Source: JACKAQ01 sp020634975 [NCBI: Calditrichia bacterium]
GTDB lineage: Bacteria > Calditrichota > Calditrichia > RBG-13-44-9
DNA: 64,000 nucleotides
NCBI GenBank assembly: GCA_020634975.1
Contig: JACKAQ010000002.1
Coordinates: 682,001-746,000, forward strand
Reading direction: 5' to 3'
The position numbers and the translations under genes were made by a program. Below are positions 1 through 8,722 of the stretch, piece by piece; position 1 is the stretch's first letter; each line of letters begins with the position of its first letter. Below the pieces are notes generated by a model. That model saw only the letters and a list, made by a program, of their open reading frames with translations. It made no database searches and was not told the origin of the DNA.

Positions 1-440
1 ATTGTGCTCATTTTTGTGGTCATTTCGATGATGTTTTCACCCAGTGGAAAAAAAGGGGATTTTCTCAGCGAAGCGCAATTAAAAAAACGCACCTGGTTTG
101 TTTATCCATCCTTATTTATGGTAGGATTTTACGGCGGTTTTATTCAGGTTGGCATCGGCTTTATTTTAATGGCAATTCTTTTCCACCTGATGCGGCTCGA
201 TTTGTTGCTGGTCAACATGCACAAGGTGTTTATCGTTTTGGTTTACACGCTCCCGGCACTCCTGATTTTTATCTGGAATGGGAATGTTGACTGGGCGTTG
301 GGATTGAGCCTGGCAGCCGGAAATTCGTTTGGCGCCTGGTGGGCTGCCAAATTATCCGTTAAAAAGGGGATCGCTTTATTCGATATTTTTTATTTGTCGC
401 CGTTTTATTTATGGCCGGCAAACTTCTGGAATTGTATTAG
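1..440 (+). pseudogene. TauE/SafE (TSUP) permease, C-terminal part, frameshifted
   Basis: C-terminal half of a TSUP-family membrane permease. Known members export sulfite, sulfoacetate or related organic anions; the substrate here cannot be read. The frame is open at the window's left edge, so the N-terminal half lies outside. Visible are hydrophobic helices around FYGGFIQVGIGFILMAILF, VFIVLVYTLPALLIFIW and the small-residue stretch GLSLAAGNSFGAWWAAKLSVKKG, typical of the second TSUP repeat. After KKG (about position 366-369, a run of G) the frame is lost. The correct ending, DRFIRYFLFVAVLFMAG then KLLELY, is present one base out and stops at 438-440, so one base is missing from the G run. 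The family call is good. Whether the lesion is a real mutation or a homopolymer error is open; three further indels in the next 850 bases favour error. Confidence 0.72.
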
Positions 441-609
441 CCAGTATTGTCCACCTTTTTTTACTTGACAAAAACTCGGATTTTGTCGAATTTATATGAT
501 GTGAAGAAAAAAGCAGGAACTTGTTTGGCGTAAAATTGTAACAAACCTGCATTTGATGAATCAAAAGAATTAACAATAGATTTAATGATTTGATACAGGA
601 GATTTTCAG

Positions 610-951
610 ATGGTTGGAACCGAATTAAATTTGAACATAACCGAAAAAGCCAAAAACAGATTGCCAAAATTATGATCGACGATGGCAAAGAGGGCTGGTA
701 TTTGCGGGTTGGCGTGAAATCCGGTGGTTGCTCAGGGATTGAATTATTACATGGAATTTAAAGAAGAAGTGCTCGCAAACGACAATATTTTTGACTATGG
801 CGATTTCAAGCTGTGCATCGACGTATTCAGCGGGATGTATTTGAATGGCAGCGAACTGGATTATCGCGATGGGTTGAATGGCACCGGGTTTACATGGCAC
901 AACCCGAACGCCAGCAGAACCTGCGGCTGCGGCGAATCGTTTTCGGCATAA
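610..951 (+). pseudogene. A-type iron-sulfur carrier (HesB/IscA/ErpA family), two frameshifts
   Basis: Small iron-sulfur cluster carrier of about 113 residues that would accept a cluster from the SUF/ISC scaffold and pass it to apo-enzymes. An AGGAG ribosome site at 597-601 sits 8 bases before the ATG. Three frames must be joined: MVGTELNLNITEKAKN, then QIAKIMIDDGKEGWYLRVGV plus KSGGCSG, then LNYYMEFKEEVLANDN to the end. The three conserved cysteines are present: the GGCSG cysteine and the C-terminal CGCGESFSA pair. Frameshifts fall near 652-660 (A-rich) and 736-741 (GGGA). All family motifs survive, so the gene may be intact in the organism and damaged only in this assembly. It precedes the DUF2480 gene by 12 bases, likely one operon. 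Confidence 0.78.
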
Positions 952-963
952 CGGAGATAAAAA

Positions 964-1225
964 ATGGCAGTTGCAAAAACCAGAACCATCGATATCCGCG
1001 ATTTTTTTGACAACGGCATCATCCGCGAAAAAAGCTTCCGTGAGAAAATAGATGCCATCGATTGGAAAGAATTTCAGGATAACAAAGTTGTGATTACCGG
1101 ATGCGATCATGCCGATCCCAACATGGGCGTACATGATGCTGGCAGCGCACCTTTCGCCATATGCCAAACGCATTTTTTGGGGTGAACCGTGCAGCGCCGT
1201 TCCGATTTTTGTTCGCGGAGAATAA
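964..1225 (+). pseudogene. DUF2480 family protein, one frameshift
   Basis: Matches the DUF2480 family of FCB bacteria, whose members often lie next to SUF iron-sulfur assembly genes; no biochemical role is established. The ATG follows a GGAG site by 8 bases. The first frame reads MAVAKTRTIDIRDFFDNG through NKVVITGCDHADPN; the continuation WAYMMLAAHLSPYAKRIFWG then EPCSAVPIFVRGE is one base out, with the stop at 1223-1225. The lesion is a single extra base at about 1123-1125 (AACATGG should read AACTGG). The tandem order Fe-S carrier then DUF2480 supports a shared role in Fe-S maturation (inference). A strong terminator follows 25 bases later. Confidence 0.7.
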
Positions 1226-1250
1226 ATTTTTCACCAACGTTGAAATCAAG

Positions 1251-1279
1251 AAGCAGGTCATTTTCGGCCTGCTTTTTTT
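1251..1279 (+). terminator. Rho-independent terminator after the DUF2480 gene
   Basis: Seven-base stem AAGCAGG / CCTGCTT with a 10-base loop, running into a T tract at 1275-1279. It ends the short operon before uvrC. Confidence 0.85.
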
Positions 1280-1351
1280 GTTTGAATACGGAAACAACTT
1301 GCGATCGATTTTCCCGGTTGCTTAATTTGATCGTCAAAATGAGATAAGTTC

Positions 1352-3199
1352 ATGAAAACAAACGCTGTAATTGAAGAAAAATTAGCTAATTTGCCGACGC
1401 TGCCGGGCGTTTATTTGTATCGAAATGAAAACGATAAAATTTTGTATGTCGGCAAAGCCAAAAACCTGCGGAGCAGGGTTCGCAGCTATTTTCAGGATGG
1501 CGCCAATCTCGATCCGCGCAAACAGCGGATGGTTCGCCAAATTCGCGATCTCGATACTATTTTGGTCGACTCCGAAGTTGAGGCGCTGATTCTCGAAGCC
1601 AACCTCATCAAAGAACACAAACCGCGATATAATGTTACCCTAAAAGACGATAAATCATACCCTTACATCCGCATTACCAATGAGCCGTTTCCGCGTGTTT
1701 TTGTTACCCGACGTATCATTCGCGATGGCTCACGCTATTTGGGTCCATACACGGAAGTGCGGCAACTGCGTTACATCGTTAAATCGATGAACAAGATTTT
1801 TCCGGTGCGATCCTGCAAATTTTTCCTCGATGACGATGTCATCGCCAAAAAAAAGGTGAAAATTTGCCTCGATTATCACATCAAACGATGCCAGGGACCA
1901 TGCGAAGGATTTGTCAGCTCCGAAGATTATACGGCGATGATTCGCCAGGTCGAGCAATTTTTGCGCGGAAAAACCCGCGATTTGCTCCGCGAATTGAATG
2001 AACGCATGCAATCCGAAGCTGAAAAAATGAATTTTGAGGAAGCAGCCCGCATCCGCGATCAAATAAAGATGATCGACGAATATCATTTTATTTCCCAAAA
2101 AGTGGTGCTACGCGATGAGGAAGATCGTGATGTAATTGCCCTGGCTATCGATGACGACGACGGCTGCGCGGTGGTTTTTCGCATTCGCGATGGCAAAGTT
2201 GTCGGGCGCCAACATTTTTATCTCGATAACGTTGCCGAGCAACCTACAGAAACCGTGCTGACAACATTTATCCAACAATATTATTTGAAAGTGGATCAAT
2301 TTCCGCGACAAATATTGCTGCCGGAAAGTGTGGGGGAGGAGCAGTCGGTCATCGAAAACTGGCTCTCAGAACAATCCGGACATAAAATTGAATTGAGCGT
2401 TCCCCAGATTGGCGAAAAACGAAAATTGATCAGCCTTTGCCAAAAAAACGCAAAATTTTTGCTCGACGAGCTGATGCTTCAAAAAATGCAACAGAAGGAT
2501 CACATTCCGCATAGCGTCCAGCAATTGCAGAAAAATCTGAATATGGAACATCCGCCGCGGCGGATCGACGGATTCGATATTTCCAACATTCACGGGAAAG
2601 ATGCGGTTGCCTCGATGGTTTGTTTTATCGATGGAAGACCGCGCAAAAGCGAATACCGGATTTTCAAAATCCGCAGCAAAGATACGCCGGACGATTTCGC
2701 GATGATGCACGAAGCCGTTTTCCGGCGCTACAAACGGGTGCTCGCGGAAAACCTGGACATGCCCGACCTCATTTTAATCGACGGTGGAAAAGGGCAGCTA
2801 AGCAGCGCAGTTGCGGCGCTTAAAGAAGCTGGTGTTGATGTTGCCAAACAACCAATTATCGGGCTTGCCAAACGGTTGGAGGAAGTTTTTGTGCCGGAGC
2901 AATCCGATCCGTTGAACATTCCCAAAAGCTCCACCGGTCTGAAATTATTACAACAAACCCGCGACGAAGCCCACCGTTTTGCGATTACCCACTTCCGCAA
3001 ACAGCACAAAAAATCACAGCTAAAATCGCCGTTGGACGATGTGCCCGGCATTGGTCCGGCGCGCAAAAATCATTTGTTAAAAACATTCGGATCACTGAAA
3101 CGGCTTCGGGAAGCGGCGCCGGATGAATTGCAAAAACAGGGTAAACTGCCCGAAAATCTCGCCCGCGAATTGTGGGAATTTCTCCAAAAATCTGACTGA
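1352..3199 (+). CDS. uvrC: Excinuclease ABC subunit C
   Basis: Dual-incision nuclease of nucleotide excision repair; with UvrA and UvrB it cuts both sides of a bulky DNA lesion. The 615 residues match the usual family length. The N-terminal GIY-YIG domain shows LPGVYLYR and ILYVGKAKNLRSR (about residues 14-40). The UVR/UvrB-binding motif is near 200-237 (AEKMNFEEAARIRDQI). The RNase H-like C-terminal nuclease domain contains IDGFDISNIHGKDAVASMV and LILIDGGKGQL. The end carries the tandem helix-hairpin-helix DVPGIGPARKNHLLKTFGSL. It follows a terminator and is followed after 17 bases by the R2lox gene, so it probably opens a new transcription unit. Confidence 0.98.
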   Translation: MKTNAVIEEKLANLPTLPGVYLYRNENDKILYVGKAKNLRSRVRSYFQDGANLDPRKQRMVRQIRDLDTILVDSEVEALILEANLIKEHKPRYNVTLKDDKSYPYIRITNEPFPRVFVTRRIIRDGSRYLGPYTEVRQLRYIVKSMNKIFPVRSCKFFLDDDVIAKKKVKICLDYHIKRCQGPCEGFVSSEDYTAMIRQVEQFLRGKTRDLLRELNERMQSEAEKMNFEEAARIRDQIKMIDEYHFISQKVVLRDEEDRDVIALAIDDDDGCAVVFRIRDGKVVGRQHFYLDNVAEQPTETVLTTFIQQYYLKVDQFPRQILLPESVGEEQSVIENWLSEQSGHKIELSVPQIGEKRKLISLCQKNAKFLLDELMLQKMQQKDHIPHSVQQLQKNLNMEHPPRRIDGFDISNIHGKDAVASMVCFIDGRPRKSEYRIFKIRSKDTPDDFAMMHEAVFRRYKRVLAENLDMPDLILIDGGKGQLSSAVAALKEAGVDVAKQPIIGLAKRLEEVFVPEQSDPLNIPKSSTGLKLLQQTRDEAHRFAITHFRKQHKKSQLKSPLDDVPGIGPARKNHLLKTFGSLKRLREAAPDELQKQGKLPENLARELWEFLQKSD

Positions 3200-3216
3200 A
3201 TTTGCCGGAGGTGCTG

Positions 3217-4545
3217 ATGGGTTATCTCGTTTTTTCGGACGAATGGAACCGTGCTTTTGCGGATCAAATCAACCAAAATGAGGCGTATCGAAAAGCGGCT
3301 GCCGATTGGGAATGGCCGTTGGTGCTGATGCTGGAACCGGAAAATACTGGCGTTTGGCTCGATTTGTATCGCGGTAAATGCCGCTCAGCTCGCGCAATTT
3401 CCGCAGCGGATTGGGAAGTTGCCGATTACGCAATTTCCACGAATCTGGCGCAATGGCAACAAATACTATCCGGCGAACGCGATCCGATAATGGCGTTGAT
3501 GCGCGGCAAGCTAAATCTGCGGCGCGGCAAATTGCTCAAACTGGCGCGATACGGTTCAGCTGCCAAACAACTGGTTGCATCTGCGGCGAAGATCCCAACT
3601 GTTTTTCCAGGTGAAGCAACGGGCAATTCGATCGAGATTTTATCACCAAAATCTGTTGCAAATCAGAATGTCAAAATTTATGTAACAACCAGCCCGGCCG
3701 GACTCGATCAGGATTCATTTCCGATGAAGCTCTATCACAAAGCCAAACGGCTTGGCATCTGGAATCCGCAAGACATTGATTTTTCTGAAGATATCATACA
3801 ATGGCAATCCTTTAATCCCACAGAAAAAGAAGTGCTGCTGCACCTTTCCGCGCTGTTTCAGGCTGGCGAAGAATCCGTCACTCGTGATTTATTGCCGCTG
3901 ATGATGGTGATTGCCAAAGAGGGGAGGATTGAAGAAGAAATGTTCCTCACCACTTTTTTGTGGGAAGAAGCCAAACACACTGAGTTTTTCCGGCGATTTT
4001 TGGACGAAGTTGCCCGGGACAACAGCGATTTAAGCCGTTTTCACACTCAAAATTATCGCAACATATTTTATGACGCGCTGCCAAACGCGATGGATGCATT
4101 ATTGACCGACGCATCTCCGGGGGCGCAAATTCGGGCATCGGTTACCTACAATATGATTGTCGAGGGCACGCTGGCGGAAACGGGATATCATGCATACTTC
4201 CAAATGCTGTCAGATAACAATTTGTTGCCGGGGCTTCGCGAAGGCATCGGTTATTTGAAACGGGATGAATCGCGGCACATCGCTTACGGCATTTATTTGC
4301 TATCGCGATTGGTGAATGCGCAACCGGCACTGTGGCAAACGCTGGAACGCCAAATGGAACAATTGCTGGCGCCTGCGCTGGAAATAATCAATGAATTGTT
4401 TGCGGCATATCAGCCAATGCCATTTGGATTGAAACAGGATACCTTCATCGATTTTGCGATGAACCAGTTCAACCATCGTATGAACCGGATCGAAAAAGCA
4501 CGCGATACTCGTATTGTTGATTTTAACTTTGACCAAACCGACTAA
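3217..4545 (+). CDS. SCP2-domain / R2-like ligand-binding oxidase fusion
   Basis: Two-domain protein of 442 residues. The first ~120 residues look like a sterol-carrier-protein-2 lipid-binding domain (GVWLDLYRGKCRSAR ... DPIMALMRGKLNLRRG). The rest is a ribonucleotide-reductase R2-like ligand-binding oxidase (R2lox): a ferritin-like four-helix bundle with a Mn/Fe centre and a bound fatty acid. Putative metal ligands are visible in FQAGEES, EEAKHTEFF, NMIVEGTLAETGYHAYF and DESRHIAYG. The ATG at 3217 is chosen over an in-frame TTG at 3202 because GGAGG at 3207-3211 is spaced correctly for it. R2lox function is unknown in general; the fused lipid-binding domain suggests a lipid substrate (inference). 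It follows uvrC by 17 bases. Confidence 0.85.
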   Translation: MGYLVFSDEWNRAFADQINQNEAYRKAAADWEWPLVLMLEPENTGVWLDLYRGKCRSARAISAADWEVADYAISTNLAQWQQILSGERDPIMALMRGKLNLRRGKLLKLARYGSAAKQLVASAAKIPTVFPGEATGNSIEILSPKSVANQNVKIYVTTSPAGLDQDSFPMKLYHKAKRLGIWNPQDIDFSEDIIQWQSFNPTEKEVLLHLSALFQAGEESVTRDLLPLMMVIAKEGRIEEEMFLTTFLWEEAKHTEFFRRFLDEVARDNSDLSRFHTQNYRNIFYDALPNAMDALLTDASPGAQIRASVTYNMIVEGTLAETGYHAYFQMLSDNNLLPGLREGIGYLKRDESRHIAYGIYLLSRLVNAQPALWQTLERQMEQLLAPALEIINELFAAYQPMPFGLKQDTFIDFAMNQFNHRMNRIEKARDTRIVDFNFDQTD

Positions 4546-4793
4546 ATTCTCTGGTAAAAGTTTTTGCTTTCGGGCAGAAATACAAAATCTTTCCTAACGC
4601 ATCAACAGTGTGGTGCAGATTGCTTTTTCACGAAAAAACCGCACGAAACCACTAAAATCTCATTATTTTGTTCATATTTCCAGATTCCTGCCGAAGATAA
4701 TTCACTAAAGCAATTTTACAGCTCATTTTTCAAGATAGATTCTGGATTTATCTTATATTTCAAGAACTAGTTAATCGTACAAACGAGGCATTC

Positions 4794-5666
4794 ATGTTAC
4801 CAAAAATTGATGTTAATCCCAATACACTATTTGCAGGGAATAAAGGTTTGCCACCACTCCCGGAAGTGGTCACAAAAATCCAGGAAATGATTCGTACGGA
4901 CAATGTGGATCTCAAAAAAATTTCCGAGATGGTTACCAGCGATGTTTCATTGGTAACGCAAATTCTCAAAATTGTAAATTCAGCCTATTACGGATTAACC
5001 CGCGAGGTTACCAACCTGCGTTTTGCAATCGCATACCTCGGCATTAATGAAATTTACCGGATTGTGATGTCGCTTTCGGTCGTGTCATCCTTCAATGTAA
5101 AAGATAAAGGAGAGCTGAAAGAATTTTGGCGGCATTCATTTTACACCGCTCTCTGCACAAAAAAATTGGCAAAAGTTTACGCCCGACTGGAAGAAGTAGA
5201 GGATTTATGGTCCTGCTCGCTGTTACACGATGTTGGAAAACTGGTATATTTGCAATTTTACCCCAATCACTATATGGCAATCAAAAATTTATGTCGCGAA
5301 AAAGGCATTTTGTTTAGCGATGCTGAAAAAATGCTGGAAGCGCCATCCAGTTCATATTTGGGAACTGCTTTGGCAGATCATTGGAAACTGCCTGTTCAAA
5401 TTCGCGAAGCGTGCGAATATCATACGCTCGGTGATCTGGAAAATCTTGACCCGAACCACCCGCGAACGGAATTCCGGCGAATAATTTGTTTGGGTAATTT
5501 GTTCAGTCAATTTTCCGAGGGCTTTATCGCTGATGAGCAAAAAGAAAAAATTATGCAAACGATCATCGATAAAACAGGCTGCAGCAATGAAGAATTTTTG
5601 GCACATGTTGCAGACACCCAAGCCTTGCAATTTGAAGTTGAGGAATTTGTTCGCCAGGTTTTGTAG
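4794..5666 (+). CDS. HDOD domain protein
   Basis: A 290-residue HDOD protein, a catalytically uncertain relative of HD phosphohydrolases found in signalling proteins. The start of the domain is clear: LPPLPEVVTKIQEMI, DVSLVTQILKIVNSAYYG, and FAIAYLGINEIYRIVMSLSV. An HD-like HDVGKLVYLQF segment lies in the middle. There is no attached receiver or output domain, so it may act as a stand-alone adaptor. A GAGG site lies 7 bases before the ATG. It is monocistronic: 248 bases without a gene precede it and a terminator follows at 5696. Regulation and target cannot be read from the sequence. Confidence 0.88.
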   Translation: MLPKIDVNPNTLFAGNKGLPPLPEVVTKIQEMIRTDNVDLKKISEMVTSDVSLVTQILKIVNSAYYGLTREVTNLRFAIAYLGINEIYRIVMSLSVVSSFNVKDKGELKEFWRHSFYTALCTKKLAKVYARLEEVEDLWSCSLLHDVGKLVYLQFYPNHYMAIKNLCREKGILFSDAEKMLEAPSSSYLGTALADHWKLPVQIREACEYHTLGDLENLDPNHPRTEFRRIICLGNLFSQFSEGFIADEQKEKIMQTIIDKTGCSNEEFLAHVADTQALQFEVEEFVRQVL

Positions 5667-5695
5667 GTTAAATACTACATTTGTTTGATTTTTAG

Positions 5696-5726
5696 CCGGC
5701 TGCAGGTTAACTGAAGCCGGTTTTTT
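5696..5726 (+). terminator. Terminator after the HDOD gene
   Basis: CCGGCT ... AGCCGG stem, extendable through CAG/CTG across one mismatch, with a TTAA-containing loop and a six-T tail at 5721-5726. Confidence 0.78.
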
Positions 5727-5889
5727 ATTTGAAATACCCCTCACAATATTTTCATTTGCTAAATTCCCTATAAATGCTTAATTTTTAAAACCTTTATGGG
5801 TATTCACTTTGAAACAGTTGCTGCAATTATTTGCAGCTCATTTTTTTTAATATATTCCACTTACATTTAATAATCAGGAGTTTCTTAAT

Positions 5890-7896
5890 ATGAGAAATGC
5901 CATTTTTTATGGCCTGCTTTTGTGTGTTTTTGTATCAGTAAATGCACAAGAATTATCATCCGGGATTTCGAAATCCGGGTTTGATTTGAGCGTAAAGCCG
6001 CAAGATAATTTTTATCAATACGTAAACGGAACCTGGCTGGAAACCACTGTAATCCCTGAAGATAAGTCCAATTACGGCTCATTTACAGTGTTGGCAGATG
6101 CCGCCGAGAAGAACCTCAAAGCAATCATCGATGCTGCCGCAAGCGACAACGCAGCAGCCGGCTCTGATGCGCAAAAAGTCGGCGATATGTATCGCAGTTT
6201 TATGGATACCACTTTGATAGAAAAATTAGGAATTAATCCCATCCGGGATGATTTGCGGCGAATCAGTTCAATCAACAATTATGACGATATTGCGATTTAT
6301 ATGGCGGAATCCAACCGAATGAGCGTGCAATCGCCATTTGTATTTTTTATCGATCAGGACCCCAAAAATTCAACTGAATATATTGGGTTTTTCCATCAGT
6401 CAGGATTGGGAATGCCCGATAAAAGCTATTATTTTGATGATAAATTTGCCGAAACCCGCGAAAAATATGTTGCCTATATTCAGCAATTGTTGAACTTAGC
6501 CAATGATGCATCTGCCAGTGAAAACGCGGCTAAAATTATGGTAATCGAAACCGAAATCGCCAAATATCACTGGACACGGGTTGAAAATCGAGATCGCGAC
6601 AAAACCTACAATAAATTCGCATCGGCAAATCTTTCGGATGCCATGCCGAAATTCAACTGGAATGCGTATCTGCAAACTGCGGGGTTAACCAATGCCGAGG
6701 CGTTCATTGTGCGACAGCCGTCCTTTTTTGCGGGACTGGATTCCGTTTTGCTCGCTTTTCCGGTTTCGGATTGGCAATCATATTTTACATTTAAATTGAT
6801 CGATGCTGCTGCACCGTTCCTGAGCAATGATTTTGTGAATGCCCGATTCGAGTTTCGCGGAAAAGTGCTTAGCGGCGTCACCCAAAATCGCCCTCGCTGG
6901 AAACGCGGTGTCGATGCAGTTGAAAGCACTTTGGGCGAAGTTCTCGGTCGTTTGTATGTTGAAAAACATTTTAAACCCGAAGCCAAAGCAAGAATGACTG
7001 AATTGGTGCACAATTTGAGCAAAGCTTTCGAAATTCGCATCAACAATCTGGAATGGATGAGTGCTGAAACCAAAAAACAGGCGCTCGAAAAGCTGAGTAA
7101 ATTCAATTTTAAAATCGGATATCCGGATAAATGGAAAGATTACAGCGCATTGGAAATCAAACCGAACGAACTATTGCAAAACATGAAGCGTTCTGCCGCT
7201 GTTGAATACCAGCGCGAGGTGAGTAAACTCGGCAATCCGATCGACCGTTCCGAATGGTTTATGACACCCCAAACGGTGAATGCTTATTATAATCCGCCGA
7301 TGAACGAAGTTGTTTTCCCGGCAGCGATTTTGCAACCACCGTTTTTTGATATGGCAGCGGATGACGCAGTGAATTATGGTGCAATCGGCGCAGTCATCGG
7401 ACACGAATTCAGCCACGGATTTGACGATCAAGGTCGCAAATCTGACGGCAACGGGAACCTGCGTGACTGGTGGACTGAATCGGATGCAGAAAACTTTAAC
7501 GCCCGCGCAAAGGTGATGATAGAGCAATACAACGGCTACAGCCCGATTGATTCGATGAATGTAAACGGAGAGCTGACACTTGGCGAAAACATCGCGGATT
7601 TGGCAGGGCTAACCGTTGCATACGAAGCCTATAACATTTCTTTAAATGGCAAACCGGCAGCGGAGATTGACGGTTTCACCGGACAGCAACGCTTTTTCCT
7701 CGGATGGGGGCAGATCTGGCGGCGAAAATATCGTGAAGCAGAACTGCGCCAGCGATTGCTGACAGACCCGCATTCACCCAGCGAATATCGCGTAAACGGT
7801 ATTGTTTCTAATATGCCAACATTTTATGAAGCATTTGGCGTGCAGCCAGCTGATGCCATGTATCGCTCACAAGATGTCCGGGTTCAATTATGGTAA
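5890..7896 (+). CDS. M13 family zinc metallopeptidase (PepO/neprilysin-like)
   Basis: Secreted zinc endopeptidase of 668 residues that cleaves short peptides on the hydrophobic side. The signal peptide is about residues 1-20 (MRNAIFYGLLLCVFVSVNAQ). The N-terminal M13 domain begins with DLSVKPQDNFYQYVNGTWL. The catalytic C-domain shows the substrate-binding NAYY, the zinc site HEFSH (in VIGHEFSHGFDDQG), and the third zinc ligand in GENIADLAG. An AGGAG site lies 10 bases before the ATG. It overlaps the next small gene by 7 bases. It probably acts in the periplasm or is surface anchored; no lipobox or T9SS tail is seen. Confidence 0.96.
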   Translation: MRNAIFYGLLLCVFVSVNAQELSSGISKSGFDLSVKPQDNFYQYVNGTWLETTVIPEDKSNYGSFTVLADAAEKNLKAIIDAAASDNAAAGSDAQKVGDMYRSFMDTTLIEKLGINPIRDDLRRISSINNYDDIAIYMAESNRMSVQSPFVFFIDQDPKNSTEYIGFFHQSGLGMPDKSYYFDDKFAETREKYVAYIQQLLNLANDASASENAAKIMVIETEIAKYHWTRVENRDRDKTYNKFASANLSDAMPKFNWNAYLQTAGLTNAEAFIVRQPSFFAGLDSVLLAFPVSDWQSYFTFKLIDAAAPFLSNDFVNARFEFRGKVLSGVTQNRPRWKRGVDAVESTLGEVLGRLYVEKHFKPEAKARMTELVHNLSKAFEIRINNLEWMSAETKKQALEKLSKFNFKIGYPDKWKDYSALEIKPNELLQNMKRSAAVEYQREVSKLGNPIDRSEWFMTPQTVNAYYNPPMNEVVFPAAILQPPFFDMAADDAVNYGAIGAVIGHEFSHGFDDQGRKSDGNGNLRDWWTESDAENFNARAKVMIEQYNGYSPIDSMNVNGELTLGENIADLAGLTVAYEAYNISLNGKPAAEIDGFTGQQRFFLGWGQIWRRKYREAELRQRLLTDPHSPSEYRVNGIVSNMPTFYEAFGVQPADAMYRSQDVRVQLW

Positions 7897-8168
7897 CAGT
7901 GGAGGGAAGTTCTTTGAAACTCACCAATTCTCAAAAACGCTACCTGATTTTATTAAAAGCGGGTAACTTGCTAAGGGTTGATGACGACGCAAAAAATGTA
8001 AAAATTCGTGGGTACGACTTACGAATCCAATACAACACGATTCAAAAATTCAAGGAATTGGGGCTGATAACCGTTGATGCGCGTTTTAATCGCGCGGATC
8101 AACCTGCCATACGTTATTACACCATTTCCGATTTGGGAATCCGGATGCTGGAAGATTCATTCAAGTGA
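7890..8168 (+). CDS. Small protein, probable winged-helix fold
   Basis: A 92-residue basic protein overlapping the end of the M13 peptidase by 7 bases and the start region of the next gene by up to 4. The layout QKRYLILLKAGNLL ... NTIQKFKELGLITVDARF ... RYYTISDLGIRMLE resembles a winged helix-turn-helix: a recognition-helix-like segment, then a beta-wing ending in an ITDLG-type strand-helix seen in many wHTH proteins. No family is recognised with certainty. The overlaps argue that it is translated together with its neighbours. GGAGG at 7902-7906 lies inside the coding region, so the ATG at 7890 relies on translational coupling. A possible local regulator; function not known. Confidence 0.6.
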   Translation: MVTVEGSSLKLTNSQKRYLILLKAGNLLRVDDDAKNVKIRGYDLRIQYNTIQKFKELGLITVDARFNRADQPAIRYYTISDLGIRMLEDSFK

Positions 8169-8179
8169 CAAGACTACCA

Positions 8180-8674
8180 ATGAAAAAACTTTATATTACA
8201 CGACATGCCAAATCTGACTGGAGTGATCCGGGTCAGGATGATTTTGACCGTGTATTGAATAAACGTGGCAAAAATGATCTGCCAAAGATGGGCAAATATC
8301 TGCGGGAAGCAGGTGTTTGCCCAGACCTGATGTTGTCCAGTCCGGCGGCAAGGGCGGCAAAAACCGCAAAAAAGCTGGCTGTAGAAATTGGCTATCCGGC
8401 TGTAAATATTGTATTTAACCAATCACTGTATTTGGCACCGAAAACAACGCTATTGTCGGTTATCCAACAAATACCGGCAGAAACAAAAACGTTGATGATT
8501 GTCGGACATAATCCCGGACTGACGGAGTTGGCAAATTTGCTATCCGATGCCGACATCGAAAATATCCCCACTTGCGGCATTGCGACAATTCATTTTAATA
8601 TTGATGACTGGGCGAGCGTTCACCGCAATAACGCACAGTTCATCGATTTCACATACCCCAAAAAACTGTTGTGA
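8180..8674 (+). CDS. Histidine phosphatase family protein (SixA-like)
   Basis: About 164 residues of the SixA branch of the histidine phosphatase (phosphoglycerate mutase-like) superfamily. SixA removes phosphate from phosphohistidine in phosphorelay or PTS proteins. The catalytic RHG-type motif appears as LYITRHAKSDW, the second arginine region as LSSPAARAAKTAKKL, and the C-terminal catalytic histidine in MIVGHNPGLTELA. The ATG at 8180 is preferred because MKKLYITRHAKS is the usual N-terminus; an in-frame GTG at 8165 would overlap the previous gene. No clear ribosome site, so coupling to the upstream gene is likely. Confidence 0.88.
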   Translation: MKKLYITRHAKSDWSDPGQDDFDRVLNKRGKNDLPKMGKYLREAGVCPDLMLSSPAARAAKTAKKLAVEIGYPAVNIVFNQSLYLAPKTTLLSVIQQIPAETKTLMIVGHNPGLTELANLLSDADIENIPTCGIATIHFNIDDWASVHRNNAQFIDFTYPKKLL

Positions 8675-8722
8675 AGCGCTGTCTTTATTTAATCATTTCG
8701 ATCGAGACATATGGAGGACGCC

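Noticed and set aside
4564-4770. 68-residue frame between the R2lox and HDOD genes
   Set aside because: No ribosome site, no family resemblance, low-complexity Phe/Lys content; treated as spacer.
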